Source: Actinomycetales bacterium UBA1416 | GTDB lineage: Bacteria; Actinomycetota; Actinomycetes; Actinomycetales; Actinomycetaceae | Assembly: GCA_002304945.1 (NCBI GenBank) | Contig: DBPQ01000087.1 | Span: forward strand, 1 to 23,443 | Reading direction: 5' to 3' | Length of the DNA stretch: 23,443 bases | Shown: positions 8,709 through 18,500 of the stretch, in pieces | Position numbering within the stretch: position 1 is the first letter of the stretch | Layout: the number at the start of each line of letters is the position of its first letter | Notes under the pieces: model-generated | Seen by the model: only the letters and a program-made list of their open reading frames with translations | Databases searched by the model: none | What the model was told of the DNA's origin: nothing | Translations under genes and position numbers: made by a program

Positions 8709-8766
8709 GAGGAGAAGCATCCCACCGTGACGGGGCGCCCGCCATGCCGCCCGCGGTGACGGCGAT

Positions 8767-8772
8767 TACGCT
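8767..8772 (+). promoter_or_regulatory. -10 box for the PHP-domain gene (leaderless start)
   Basis: TACGCT ends 7 nt before the GTG at 8780, which begins the conserved RIDLHTHS sequence. It supports GTG 8780 over the upstream in-frame ATG at 8744. Confidence 0.5.
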
Positions 8773-8779
8773 GGCCACC

Positions 8780-9631
8780 GTGCGCATCGACCTCCACACC
8801 CACTCGACCGCCTCGGACGGAACCGACTCACCGGCCCAGGTGCTCGAACGCGCGGCCGCGGCCGCGATCGACGTGGTGGCGCTCACCGACCACGACTCGA
8901 TCGCGGGGTGGGAGGAGGCCGCGGCGGCCGTGGAACCGACGGGCGTGGTGCTCGTCCGGGGGGCCGAGGTCTCCGCCAGCGCAGGGGGCATCCCCGTCCA
9001 CATCCTGTCCTACCTCCACGATCCGGCCGACCGGGCGCTGGCGCAGCTGCTGGAGCACACCCGCACCATGCGGGTGCGGCGGGGCCGGGCGATGGTCGAG
9101 GGCCTGGCCCGCGACTTCCCGATCACGTGGGAGGCCGTCGTCGCGCTCGCGGGTGACGCACAGACGGTCGGGCGGCCGCACATGGCGGACGCGCTCGTCG
9201 CGGCAGGCGTGTTCCCGGACCGGGACGCGGCGTTCGTCCGCGTCCTGCACACCTCCGGCCCGTACCACCTCCCGCTCGAGGCGCCCCACCCACGGGACGT
9301 GGTCACCGCGATTCGGGCGGCCGGTGGCGTTCCGGTGATGGCACACCCCCTGGCCGCGAAGCGTGGACGGGTCGTGGGTGACGACGTCATCGCGGACCTC
9401 GTCGACCACGGGCTCGCCGCGCTCGAGGCGTTCCACCGGGACCACGACCCCGCCGCCGTCGTGCACGCGCGGAGGCTGGCCGCCCGGCTGGGCATCCCCG
9501 TGACGGGAGCGTCTGACTACCACGGCGCGGGCAAGCCGAACAGGCTGGGGGAGAACCTCACGACGGAAGCCGTGTTCGAGGCCCTGGTCGGCCAGGGCAG
9601 GATCGAGGTCCTCCGGCCGTCCGCCGGTTAG
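8780..9631 (+). CDS. PHP-domain phosphoesterase (YciV/RNase AM-like)
   Basis: The 283-residue product has a polymerase-and-histidinol-phosphatase fold. Metal-binding motifs are seen in order: DLHTHS at 4-9 (His6, His8), LTDHD at 35-39, GRPHMADAL near 130, MAHP near 190, and SDYHG near 246. The GRPHMA insertion and overall length match the YciV group, whose studied members hydrolyse 3',5'-nucleoside bisphosphates and act as 5'-3' exoribonucleases on short RNAs. The exact substrate here is inferred. Start at GTG 8780: the family begins with (M)RIDLHTHS, and a -10 box sits just upstream. An ATG at 8744 would add 12 residues. The 3' end overlaps the convergent DEAD-box helicase gene by 4 nt. Confidence 0.9.
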   Translation: MRIDLHTHSTASDGTDSPAQVLERAAAAAIDVVALTDHDSIAGWEEAAAAVEPTGVVLVRGAEVSASAGGIPVHILSYLHDPADRALAQLLEHTRTMRVRRGRAMVEGLARDFPITWEAVVALAGDAQTVGRPHMADALVAAGVFPDRDAAFVRVLHTSGPYHLPLEAPHPRDVVTAIRAAGGVPVMAHPLAAKRGRVVGDDVIADLVDHGLAALEAFHRDHDPAAVVHARRLAARLGIPVTGASDYHGAGKPNRLGENLTTEAVFEALVGQGRIEVLRPSAG

Positions 9632-11145
9632 TTCGCGGCGTCCCGTGACGCCGACGCACCCTCTCCGCCCCGGGTCCGGCGGCGCGGCCGACGGCGCCGC
9701 TTGGGCTCCTCCTCGCCGGCAGGGGCATCCCGGCGACCACGGCCGCCGTCGTCGCCTCCGCGACCGGTGCGGCGGCCACCCCGGGGGCGGCCCTCGACGT
9801 CCTCGACTTCCTCGGCGTCCAGTCCGGCGCGGGTCCGCTGCCCGCGGGGCAGGCGGCCCGTGAGCCCCTCGGGGATGTCGAGGTCGCTGTGGAGGTGGGC
9901 CGAGGTGTGGTACGTCTCGACAGGTTCGGCGTTCCCGAAGCCGAGGGCCTTGTTGATGAGGGACCAGCGGGGGGTGTCGTCCCAGTCGACGAAGGTCACC
10001 GCGGTCCCCGTATGGCCGGCGCGGCCGGTGCGGCCCACTCGGTGGAGGTAGATCTTCTCGTCCTCGGGGCACTGGTAGTTGATGACGTGCGTTACGTCGT
10101 CGACGTCGATGCCGCGGGCGGCGACGTCGGTCGCGACGAGGACGTCGACCTTGCCGTTGCGGAAGGCGCGCAGCGCCTGCTCGCGGGCCCCCTGGCCCAG
10201 GTCGCCGTGGATGGCGGCGGCGGCGAAGCCTCGCTCCTGGAGCTGCTCCGCGACGTTCGCTGCCGTGCGCTTGGTCCGGGTGAACACGATCGTGAGGCCG
10301 CGTCCCCGGGCCTGGAGGATGCGGGTGAGCAGCTCCACCTTGTTGAGGGCGTGCGCCCGGTAGACCACCTGCTTGACCGAGGCGACGGTCTTCGAGGTGT
10401 CATGGGGGTCGGCCGCGCGGATGTGGGTGGGCTGGGTCATGTAACGTCGCGCGAGTGCCACGACGGCGCCCGGCATCGTGGCCGAGAACAGCATGGTGTG
10501 GCGGGTCGCCGGGGTCTTCGAGAGCAGCTTCTCGACGTCGGGCAGGAAGCCGAGGTCCAGCATCTCGTCCGCCTCGTCGAGGACGACCGTACGGACCCGG
10601 GACAGGTCCAGCACCTTGTGGCGGATGAGGTCGATCATGCGGCCCGGGGTCCCGACCACGACCTCGACGCCGGCCTTCAACGCCTCGATCTGCGGCTCGT
10701 AGGCCCGTCCGCCGAACACCTTGACGATGCGGAGGTTGCGGCGCCGGGAGGCGGCCTCGAGGTCGCCGGCAACCTGGAGGGCGAGCTCGCGGGTGGGCAC
10801 GACGACGAGACCCTGCGGGCTACCGGCGTGCGGCAGCTTGTCCCACCCCTCCTCACCGGGTGCGATCACGCGGTTCAGCAGGGGGAGGCCGAAGCCGAGC
10901 GTCTTGCCGGTGCCCGTCTTCGCCTGCCCGATGATGTCCCGCCCGCCGAGCGCGACGGGAAGGGTCATCGCCTGGATGGGGAACGGGCTCGTGATCCCGA
11001 TGTCCCGGAGCGAGTCGACGATGTCGTCGCGGAGCTCGAAGTCCGAGAAGTGGACCCCCTTGACCTCGATGGTCTGGGGTTCCTCGGTGAGTCCGGCGGT
11101 GGAGGCGTGGGCGACGATGCCCGTGGGTTCGACGTGGATGGTCAT
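9628..11145 (-). CDS. DEAD-box ATP-dependent RNA helicase (RhlE-like)
   Basis: The 505-residue product is a superfamily 2 RNA helicase. Visible motifs are the Q motif (Phe33 to Gln58), Walker A AKTGTGKT at 75-82, PTREL near 117-121, TPGR near 166-169, DEAD at 190-193, SAT at 221-223, and motif VI HRVGRTGRAG at 368-377. After about residue 430 the tail is low-complexity, rich in Arg, Gly and Asp/Glu, and ends in a strongly basic run, typical of RNA-binding tails. The start at 11145 is supported by AAGGA 6 nt upstream; the open frame beyond it is unrelated sequence. Unlike most genes in this window it has a Shine-Dalgarno sequence and a leader of about 120 nt with two hairpins. Neighbours match the mycobacterial rhlE (Rv3211) region. 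Confidence 0.93.
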   Translation of the reverse strand: MTIHVEPTGIVAHASTAGLTEEPQTIEVKGVHFSDFELRDDIVDSLRDIGITSPFPIQAMTLPVALGGRDIIGQAKTGTGKTLGFGLPLLNRVIAPGEEGWDKLPHAGSPQGLVVVPTRELALQVAGDLEAASRRRNLRIVKVFGGRAYEPQIEALKAGVEVVVGTPGRMIDLIRHKVLDLSRVRTVVLDEADEMLDLGFLPDVEKLLSKTPATRHTMLFSATMPGAVVALARRYMTQPTHIRAADPHDTSKTVASVKQVVYRAHALNKVELLTRILQARGRGLTIVFTRTKRTAANVAEQLQERGFAAAAIHGDLGQGAREQALRAFRNGKVDVLVATDVAARGIDVDDVTHVINYQCPEDEKIYLHRVGRTGRAGHTGTAVTFVDWDDTPRWSLINKALGFGNAEPVETYHTSAHLHSDLDIPEGLTGRLPRGQRTRAGLDAEEVEDVEGRPRGGRRTGRGGDDGGRGRRDAPAGEEEPKRRRRPRRRTRGGEGASASRDAAN

Positions 11146-11167
11146 GGGTGTCCTTCGATTCGGCGGG

Positions 11168-11189
11168 CACGCCGGCATTGGCCGGCGCG
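11168..11189 (-). promoter_or_regulatory. Hairpin in the DEAD-box helicase leader, close to the ribosome binding site
   Basis: On the minus strand CGCGCCGGC and GCCGGCGTG can pair (one G-U) around a CAAT loop. The stem ends about 22 nt before the ATG at 11145, just 5' of the AAGGA ribosome binding site. Confidence 0.45.
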
Positions 11190-11204
11190 CGGGAGGGCAG
11201 CCGA

Positions 11205-11233
11205 TCGTGAAAGAAACGGCACCGTGGCGGTGC
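11205..11233 (-). terminator. Terminator-like hairpin inside the DEAD-box helicase leader (possible attenuator)
   Basis: On the minus strand GCACCG-CCA-CGGTGC forms a perfect 6-bp stem at 11233-11219, followed directly by CGTTTCTTTC. A T-rich run is rare in DNA this GC-rich. It lies downstream of the proposed promoter (11276-11281) and before the coding start, so it could end transcription early. The stem is short and the run is interrupted, so this is tentative. Confidence 0.35.
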
Positions 11234-11275
11234 GTCGTGTGCCTGCGGGACGACCGGGCAACCAACAATGCCCCG

Positions 11276-11281
11276 ATCCTA
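11276..11281 (-). promoter_or_regulatory. -10 box for the DEAD-box helicase gene
   Basis: TAGGAT on the minus strand lies about 130 nt before the ATG at 11145. It matches the TAGGNT boxes before other genes here, and would give a leader of about 120 nt. Confidence 0.4.
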
Positions 11282-11336
11282 CCGTCCCGGGGCGGCCGGG
11301 GCAGCGGGGGAGGCGTGTGACGCTGGTTGCGGCCAC

Positions 11337-11342
11337 TAGGGT
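11337..11342 (+). promoter_or_regulatory. -10 box for the ferritin-like gene (leaderless start)
   Basis: TAGGGT ends 6 nt before the ATG at 11349, with no Shine-Dalgarno sequence between. Confidence 0.55.
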
Positions 11343-11348
11343 TGGGCC

Positions 11349-12008
11349 ATGGACACCACCACCGGACCGTCGCACGAGGGGCTCCGCGAGTTCCTGGGAC
11401 TGCTGGGCTACGCGAGCCTCGGTTCCTTCGCACTGCTGGCGGAGGACGCGGCACACGCGCCGGACATCCGCTCCCGCCTCATTCTCTCCCGGATGGCCGC
11501 CGGCGAGATCGCGGGGATCGACCGCGTGGAACTCATGGTGGCGGAGCAGGGAGGCGACTTCGACGCCATGATGGCCAGCTACCGGGACCTCGTCTCGGAC
11601 TACCTCCTGCGCGCCGTGCCCCGGGACTGGTGGGAGCGTCTCGTGCGCAGCTACGTGGGGTACAACATGCTGCAGGACATGCTCACGACCCTGGCCTCGT
11701 GCGTCCCGGACGAGATCCGGGCCGAGACGGCCGCAAGCGTCGGACGGTCCGGGCACGACGACTTCGTGGCGGCCGTGCTCATGCCGGTCATCGAGGCGGA
11801 GCCCCAGCTCGCGGCGCGCCTTGGCCTGTGGGGACGCCGGGTGGTGGGCGAGGCGCTGTCCATCGTGCAGCGGCTCTTCGTGGAGCACCCCGCCCTGGCG
11901 GAGCTCGCGTGCGGCGAGGGCGACCGGGCGGTGCGCGTGCAGCGGCTGGTCGCCGAGCTCCAGGCCGAGCACTCCCGCAGGCTGGGACGCCTGGGCCTCA
12001 ACGCCTGA
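11349..12008 (+). CDS. Ferritin-like fold protein, MiaE-type (tRNA-hydroxylase-like)
   Basis: The 219-residue product is almost entirely helical. It resembles the actinobacterial branch of the MiaE-like ferritin fold (tRNA-(ms2io6A)-hydroxylase-like). Acidic and histidine residues fit helix-borne metal sites: EDAAHAP near residues 32-38, GEIAGIDRVE near 52-61, the WWERLVRSYVGYNMLQDM segment, and EHSRR near the C-terminus. A complete set of canonical di-iron ExxH motifs cannot be assigned by eye, so catalytic activity is uncertain. Position next to a DEAD-box helicase and a DUF3107 gene matches the conserved mycobacterial order (Rv3211, Rv3210c, Rv3208A). The gene converges with the DUF3107 gene, 40 nt apart. 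Confidence 0.82.
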   Translation: MDTTTGPSHEGLREFLGLLGYASLGSFALLAEDAAHAPDIRSRLILSRMAAGEIAGIDRVELMVAEQGGDFDAMMASYRDLVSDYLLRAVPRDWWERLVRSYVGYNMLQDMLTTLASCVPDEIRAETAASVGRSGHDDFVAAVLMPVIEAEPQLAARLGLWGRRVVGEALSIVQRLFVEHPALAELACGEGDRAVRVQRLVAELQAEHSRRLGRLGLNA

Positions 12009-12048
12009 CACGGCACGGCCGGCGACCGTCGAGGCCCCGGCGGCGCGG

Positions 12049-12270
12049 TCAGAGGCCGAAGCCCACCCTCCGGCCCGCCTGGGTTCCCACGATGAGGTAG
12101 CCGAGCGCCCCGGCGGGCACGACGACGGTCTGCCCCTTGGCGTCCTCCAGGGTGAGCGGTTCCCCGGCCCGGATCGCCTCGGCGGCCCGGCGCGTGAGCT
12201 CGGCGGGCTCCTCGTCGACCTCGATGCTGAGCTCGCGGGCCACGTTCTGGATCCCGATGGTGATGTCCAC
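12049..12270 (-). CDS. DUF3107 family small protein
   Basis: The product is a 73-residue soluble protein beginning (V)DITIGIQNVARELSIE and ending GYLIVGTQAGRRVGFGL, the pattern of the small actinobacterial DUF3107 family. Its function is unknown. Start is the GTG at 12270, with AAAGGA 7 nt upstream as the ribosome binding site. A TAGGAT box at 12292-12297 gives a short leader of roughly 15-20 nt. The longer open frame upstream is not conserved-looking and runs into adnA on the other strand. It is divergent from adnA. Confidence 0.85.
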   Translation of the reverse strand: MDITIGIQNVARELSIEVDEEPAELTRRAAEAIRAGEPLTLEDAKGQTVVVPAGALGYLIVGTQAGRRVGFGL

Positions 12271-12291
12271 GGCACGTCCTTTCGTCTGACG

Positions 12292-12297
12292 CCATCC
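12292..12297 (-). promoter_or_regulatory. -10 box for the DUF3107 gene
   Basis: TAGGAT on the minus strand lies 21 nt before the GTG at 12270. The intervening leader carries the AAAGGA ribosome binding site. Confidence 0.45.
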
Positions 12298-12381
12298 TAG
12301 GCCGCGGCTCGGGCCCCACCCGTCCGCGTCAGCGGGGAGCGAACATGCGAGCGTGTGGGTGGTCCGTGATTGCATGGCCCC

Positions 12382-15300
12382 ATGGCCGTCACCCTCCGCA
12401 CTCGTCCGCCGGTCGTGGTGCTGCCGGACCTCGATCCGGTGCAGCGCGACCTCGTGGAACGAGCGCCTGCCGGGCGCCACGTGCTGGTGGCAGGAGCGCC
12501 GGGGACGGGGAAGACGACCGTCGCGCTCGCCGCCCTCCTCACGAGGATCGCCGGCGAGGGCGGGCTGGTGGAGTCCCGTCACGTGCTCCTCGCCCCGACA
12601 CGCCGGGCGGCCGCCCGGCTTCGCGAGGCGGCCTCGGCCGGTGCGCTCGTCGGGGCGGGGGCGCGGCGCGGGCCACGCGTACTGACCCCCGCCGCCTTCG
12701 CCCACACGATCGTGCGCGCCTTCGCCGTCGCGCGCGGGCTGCCGGTTCCGACCCTCATCACCGGGGCACAGCAGGACCGGTTCATCGCCGAACTGCTCGC
12801 CGGTCACGCCGAGGGCCTCGGGGCGCGCCCGCCGTGGCCGGAGGACATTCCCCCCGCTGCGCTCGCCCTGCCGGCCTTCCGTGCGCAGGTGCGCGACCTT
12901 TTCATGCGTGCCGCGGAGTTCGGTCTCACGCCGCCGGAGCTCGCCGCCCTGGGACGTGCGGCGGGCAGGCCCGAGTGGGTCGCGGCGGCCGTGCTGCTCG
13001 CCGAGTACCGCGACGTCGTCGCCCTCGCCGATCTCCCGGCGGAGCGGGGCGAGCGGTACGACTCAGCGGCGATCGTGTCGGAGGCCGCCACCGTCCTCGG
13101 TGACTGGGAGGCCCTCGCCACGGGCGCCCCGCCGGCTGTCGCGTCGGTGCTCGTCGACGACGCCCAGGAGGCGACGCCGGCCACCGCCCGGCTGCTGCGT
13201 GCGCTGGCCGACCGCGGGACCCACCTGACCCTTCTCGGGGACCCGGACGTGGCGGTCCAGACGTTCCGGGGCGCGCGACCCCACCTGCTCGGTCGCGCCA
13301 CCGAGGCCGCGGGGCTCGGGGCCCTCGACGGGGAGCTCGTCGTGCTGCCCACCGTGCACCGTGGGGGACCGCAGCTCCGGGACCTGGTCCGGGAGACGGC
13401 CGCGCGCGTGCCGGTGGCCCAGCTCGCGGCGCACCGGGACGCCACCGTCCCACCCTCGGAGGAGGCGGGCGGGCGCGACGGTGTCCGTGTGGTCCAGTTG
13501 CCCTCGGACGCCGCCCAGGCCGGGTGGATCGCGCGGCTGCTGCGCGAGCAGCAGCTGTACGCAGGGCTGGACTGGGAACGGATGGCGGTCGTCGTGCGGT
13601 CGAGCGGGGCCCGGCGGTCGATCGCCGACGCCGTGCGGGGGCAGGGCGTTCCCGTGGCGCGCACGGGCGGTCCGGTCGTGCTGCGGGAGGCGCCCGCCGT
13701 GCGGATGCTGCTCGCGGCCGTCGAGGCCGGAATCCGGGGGCTCACCCCCGCGTTGGCGGAGGAACTGCTGACCGGTCCTCTCGGCGGGTTCGACCCGCTC
13801 GCGATGCGGCGGATGCGCCGCGAACTGCGCCGCCGGCTCCGGGCGGGGGAGTTCGCCGACGGTGCCACGATCGACGACGCGATCGTGGAGGTGCTCACGG
13901 ACCCGGCGGGCGGGGCGGCCCTGCCGGAGGACCTCCGTGCCGGCACCGAGCGCTGCGCCGGCACGCTCACCGCTGTCCGCGCCGCGGCTGTGGACGAGGG
14001 GGCGACCCACGAGACCGTGCTCTGGGCGGCGTGGGCGGCGGCCGGATTTGAACAGCCCTGGCAGCGCCGCGCTCTCGCCGGCGGTGCTGCCGGTGAACGG
14101 GCGGACGCTGATCTCGACGCCGTCATGGCGCTCTTCGCCGCCGCCGAGAACCACGCGGAGAGGGCTCCGCTCGCGCGTCCCCTCGAATTCGTCGATCTGG
14201 TCCGCGGGGAGTCCCTCCCGACCGACACCCTGGCCCCGACCGGGCGGGGGCCGTCGGGCGTGCACGTGTTGACGGTCGCCGAGGCCGCCGGCCGCGAGTG
14301 GGACCTTGTCGTCATCCCCGGCGTGCAGGAGGGAACCTGGCCGGACACGCGTGTCCGGGACTCGCTGCTCGGCGCCGAGCGCCTGGCCGAGCTCGAGCTG
14401 GGGCGGGAGGGTCTCGCCGAGGCACCGAGCGACCACGCCGCAGCCCGCAGGGCGGTGCTGGCGGACGAGTGGCGGATGTTCGTCTCCGCGCTGTCCCGCG
14501 CCAGCCGCGCGGTCGTGGTGACGGCAGTCCGTGATCTCGACCAGCGTCCGTCGGTGTTCTTCGACCACGTGGCCGGCCATGTCCGCACGCGCGGCGGGGA
14601 GGTGGAGGCACCTGGCCCTGTCGCTCCACTGGACCTGCGTGGCCTGGTGGCGACGATCCGGGCGGCGCTGGATGAGGACGGCGCACCGCCGGAGCTTGCC
14701 GCGCTGCTGGGCGCGCTCGCCCACGCCGGGGTTCCGGGTGCCGACCCCGCGGAGTGGGCCGGTGTCGCGGGGCCCTCCACCCTGGCTCCGCTGAAGGCGT
14801 CCGGGGAGCCGGTGCACGTGTCACCCTCGCGGGTGGAACTGGCCGGGGCCTGCCCGCTCCGGTGGGCCCTGGAGAGCGCCGGGGGGCGGCGGTCGGAACG
14901 GATCGAGCAGAGCCTCGGCTCGCTGATCCACGAGATCGCGGCGGAGCATCCCCACGGCACGGCCGAGGAACTCACGGCGGCGCTCGACGCGCGGTTCGAC
15001 TCGCTCTCGCTCCCGGAGGGGTGGATCCGCTCCCGGGAGCGCCGGCGCGCCGAGCGCATGCTCGCGCTGTACGCGGACTACGTGCGCGGGGTCCCGGGCG
15101 AGGTGGCCACGGAGGTGGAGGTGACGCAGCAGGTGGGCGACGCCGTCGTCCACGGCTTCGTCGACCGGCTCGAGACGGTCGACGGCGGTGTCCGAGTCGT
15201 CGACCTGAAGACCGGGCGCGAGGTGAGCGTCGCGGACGCCGAACGGCACGCGCAGCTCGGGATCTACCAGCTGGCGGTCTCCGAGGGGGCCCGAGCCGGC

Positions 15301-15528
15301 GAGGGCGCGGTGGGGGCTCGCCTGGTCCACCTCCGACCGGAGCGACGGGCGCCGGCCGAGCGGAACCAGCCGGCGCTGCCGGCCGACGGCGGGTGGGCGC
15401 GCGAGGCCCTCGACGCGGCCGTGGAGGTGATGCGCGGCGGGACGGCGACGGCCGTCGCCGGCAGGACGTGCAGGTTCTGCCCCGTCCACACCTCCTGCCC
15501 GGTCCAGTCGGAGAGGAGCGCGCCGTGA
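12382..15528 (+). CDS. adnA: AdnA subunit of the AdnAB helicase-nuclease (UvrD-like motor plus RecB-type nuclease)
   Basis: The 1048-residue product is the first half of the actinobacterial double-strand-break resection machine. The motor domain has Walker A GAPGTGKTT at 38-46. Its Walker B is degenerate, reading VDDAQEA (259-262 DDAQ) where UvrD proteins have DEFQD, as expected for the AdnA rather than the AdnB motor. The C-terminal nuclease shows His850 (GSLIHEI), Asp928 (GFVDRLE), Asp941 and Lys943 (VVDLKTG), and QLGIYQL. Cys824 before the nuclease and Cys1030, Cys1033 and Cys1039 at its end form the 1+3 spacing of an iron-sulfur nuclease domain. The ATG at 12382 was chosen; a TTG at 12370 follows an in-frame stop and is the only other option. 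The stop overlaps the adnB start (GTGA). Confidence 0.92.
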   Translation: MAVTLRTRPPVVVLPDLDPVQRDLVERAPAGRHVLVAGAPGTGKTTVALAALLTRIAGEGGLVESRHVLLAPTRRAAARLREAASAGALVGAGARRGPRVLTPAAFAHTIVRAFAVARGLPVPTLITGAQQDRFIAELLAGHAEGLGARPPWPEDIPPAALALPAFRAQVRDLFMRAAEFGLTPPELAALGRAAGRPEWVAAAVLLAEYRDVVALADLPAERGERYDSAAIVSEAATVLGDWEALATGAPPAVASVLVDDAQEATPATARLLRALADRGTHLTLLGDPDVAVQTFRGARPHLLGRATEAAGLGALDGELVVLPTVHRGGPQLRDLVRETAARVPVAQLAAHRDATVPPSEEAGGRDGVRVVQLPSDAAQAGWIARLLREQQLYAGLDWERMAVVVRSSGARRSIADAVRGQGVPVARTGGPVVLREAPAVRMLLAAVEAGIRGLTPALAEELLTGPLGGFDPLAMRRMRRELRRRLRAGEFADGATIDDAIVEVLTDPAGGAALPEDLRAGTERCAGTLTAVRAAAVDEGATHETVLWAAWAAAGFEQPWQRRALAGGAAGERADADLDAVMALFAAAENHAERAPLARPLEFVDLVRGESLPTDTLAPTGRGPSGVHVLTVAEAAGREWDLVVIPGVQEGTWPDTRVRDSLLGAERLAELELGREGLAEAPSDHAAARRAVLADEWRMFVSALSRASRAVVVTAVRDLDQRPSVFFDHVAGHVRTRGGEVEAPGPVAPLDLRGLVATIRAALDEDGAPPELAALLGALAHAGVPGADPAEWAGVAGPSTLAPLKASGEPVHVSPSRVELAGACPLRWALESAGGRRSERIEQSLGSLIHEIAAEHPHGTAEELTAALDARFDSLSLPEGWIRSRERRRAERMLALYADYVRGVPGEVATEVEVTQQVGDAVVHGFVDRLETVDGGVRVVDLKTGREVSVADAERHAQLGIYQLAVSEGARAGEGAVGARLVHLRPERRAPAERNQPALPADGGWAREALDAAVEVMRGGTATAVAGRTCRFCPVHTSCPVQSERSAP

Positions 15529-18500
15529 GTGGGACCACGGCCTCCACCATCGCCGTCGCCCTCGGCGACCACCTGCCCACGCCCGAGCAGCAGGCCGCCA
15601 TCGAGGCGCCCCTGGCCCCCACCCTCGTCGTGGCCGGAGCCGGATCGGGGAAGACGGCCACGATGGCCGCACGGGTGGTCCACCTGGTGGTGAACGGGCA
15701 GGTGCGCCCCGAGGAAGTGCTCGGGCTCACCTTCACGCGGAAGGCTGCGGGCGAGCTGTCCGACCGGGTGCGCGGCCGCCTCGCAGCCGCACGGCGGCAC
15801 TTCCCGGGAATCGGTGACCTGAGCGCACCGCCCACACTCACCACGTACAACGCCTTCGCGGCGGCCCTGGTCCGAGACCACGCGCTGCGCGTCGGCGCCG
15901 ACCCGGACGCGACGCTCATCACCGGGGCGGGGGCGTGGCAACTCATGGACCGGATCGTCCAGAGCTGGCCGGACGAGGTGGAATCCACTCTCACGCCGGC
16001 CACCGTGGTGGACCGGGCGTTGAAGCTGGCGGAGGCTCTCAGGACCAACCTCGTGAGCGTGGAGGAGGCCCGGGAGGGGCTCGAGGGCCTGCTGGAGGAC
16101 CTCGAGCAGACCAGGGAGGGCACGCTGTCGAAGCGGGTGCGGGAACCCGCCGACGCGGTGCGCGCCCGTCTGGCGCTCCTCGACATCGTCCGCGCCTACG
16201 AGACCCGGAAGGTCGAACTGGGCCTCGTCGAGTTCTCCGACCAGGTCGCCCTCGCCTGTGCGATCGCCCACCGTGTGCCCGCCGTCGGAGCGCTCCTGCG
16301 TGCCCAGTACCGGGTGGTGCTCCTCGACGAGTTCCAGGACACCTCTGTGGCCCAGCTCGGCCTGCTCGCCGACCTGTTCGGTCCCGGCCATCCCGTGATG
16401 GCCGTCGGCGACCCCCACCAGGCCATCTACGGCTGGCGGGGGGCGTCCGCAGCCTCGCTGACGGGCTTCCGGGAGAGGTTCGCGCTGCCCGGCCGACCTG
16501 TCGCCACCCTCTCGCTCGCGACGTCGTGGCGCAACGACCATGCCGTGCTCGCCGCGGCGAACGCGCTGTCCGCACCGTTGCGGCACACCGCCGGTCCGGA
16601 GGGCGCCCTCCTGGGCCCCCTCGATCCGCACCCTGGTGCCGAAGCGGGCGAGGTGGGTGTGTCGGTGGCACTCACCCAGGCGGAGGAAGCCGCGGAGATC
16701 GCACGGTGGATCGGGGAGTGCTGGCGCCCCGGGAGCAGCGCCGCCGTGCTGTGCCGGGCCCGGAAGCAGTTCCCCCAGGTGCTCCGTGCGCTGCGGGAGC
16801 GGGGACTCCCCGCCACCGTCGTCGGCCTGAGCGGACTGCTCCACACCCCCGAGGTGGTGGATCTCCGCAGCGCGCTGCAGGTGGCCCATGACGCCGCCAG
16901 GGGCGACGCGCTGATGCGGCTGCTCACGGGCGCGCGCCTCGGCCTGGCGGACCTCCGGGTCCTGGCCGACTGGGCGGGGGTGCTGGGTGGGCGGGACGGG
17001 GAGGCCACCGAGACCGCCACCATCGTGGAGGCACTCGACCGGCTCCCGCCATCGGGATGGCACACGGTGGACGGACTCGCTCTCTCCCCGGAGGGTCGCC
17101 GGCGTGCGGAGAGGGTGCGGGCGGTGCTGCGCGGCATCCGCGGGGATCTCGACCTTCCGCTCGTCGACCTCGTGTCCGCGGCGGAGCGACGGCTCGGGCT
17201 CGACATCGAGGTGGCGGCGCGGGCCGGCACCGACCCGGTCACCGCCCGTGCCAACCTCGACGCCTTCGCCGGGCACGCGGCGTCCTGGGCAGCGGGTGCC
17301 CTCACCCCCACCCTCGGGGGGTTCCTCGCCTGGCTGGACGCCGCGGAGGCGAACGAGAACGGGCTCGACATCGAGCAGGTCGAGGTGGCCACGGACGCGG
17401 TCCAGGTGCTGACGGTCCACGCGGCCAAGGGCCTCGAGTGGGACGTGGTTGCCGTCGCCGGCCTCAGTGACACCCAGTTCCCCTCGTGCCGGAGGACCCC
17501 TGCGGGCGTGGCGGCCAGCTCCGACGGCGGCTGGGTGACGCGGGCCGAGGAGTTCCCGTATCCGCTCCGTGGTGACGCCGCCGCGCTTCCCGCCCTGCGG
17601 ACCGACGCGGCCAGCTGGGCGGAGTTCACCGCGGACCTGGACGACTTCAAGGTGCGGAACCTCGACCATCAGCTCACCGAGGAGCGGCGTCTCGCCTACG
17701 TCGCCGCCACCCGTGCCCGCCACCACCTCCTGCTGAGCGCCTCACGCTTCCTGCCGGGCGTGGCGAGGGCCGTGCCCCTCTCACGGTTCCTCGACGACGT
17801 CGCAGCGGCGCAGTCGCCCGGTTTCGCGGTGGTGCCCGCACCTCCCGCGGAGGCGCTGAACCCCGAGCTGGAGGAGGTCCGACACGCGGAGTACCCGCTC
17901 GCCGATCCCGTGGGGGCACGCCGCGCCCGCCTCGACCTCGCCGCCGCGGCAGTCCGCCGCTCGTGCGACGCGCTCGGGCCGGACACGGACGCCCTGGCAG
18001 CGGTGGCGCTCGCCGTCGGTCCGGAGCCACCCCCGCACGTGCGCCGGCTCGCGGACGAGGCGGCAGTCCTGCTCGCTGAACGGACGGAGCGGCGAGCGCA
18101 ACCGGCACTGGACCTCGACGGGCACCTCTCGGCGTCCGCGGCGATCGCGCTGACCGCGGAACCGGAGGACTTCGCCCGCCGGCTCCGCCGGCCGGTACCC
18201 TTCAGGCCGCAGCCACGGGCCCGCCTCGGATCGGAGTTCCACGCGTGGGTGGAGCACCACTTCGAACAGCCTGCGCTGCTCCATCCCGACGAGGACCTCG
18301 ACCGCGACGAGGCGACCGCGGGCCTCGCCGACCTGCGGCGGAACTTCCTCGCCTCGCCCTGGGCCGCACGACGCCCGATCGCGGTGGAGGCCGACCTCGA
18401 GACCCTCGTGGCCGGGAGGGTCATCCGGTGCCGCATCGACGCCGTGTTCGCTGAGGGCGACCGGATCGAGGTCGTGGACTGGAAGACGGGGCGTCCACCG

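Noticed and set aside
11142..11222. Possible 26-codon leader peptide (GTG start) ending in an ATGA overlap with the DEAD-box helicase start
   Set aside because: No ribosome binding site precedes the GTG, which lies inside the hairpin stem, and open frames are cheap at this GC content.
12804..15059. Very long open frame on the minus strand opposite adnA
   Set aside because: It is a shadow of adnA caused by high GC and scarce stop codons. The translation is Ser/Arg/Ala-rich with no motifs, while adnA has full helicase and nuclease motifs.
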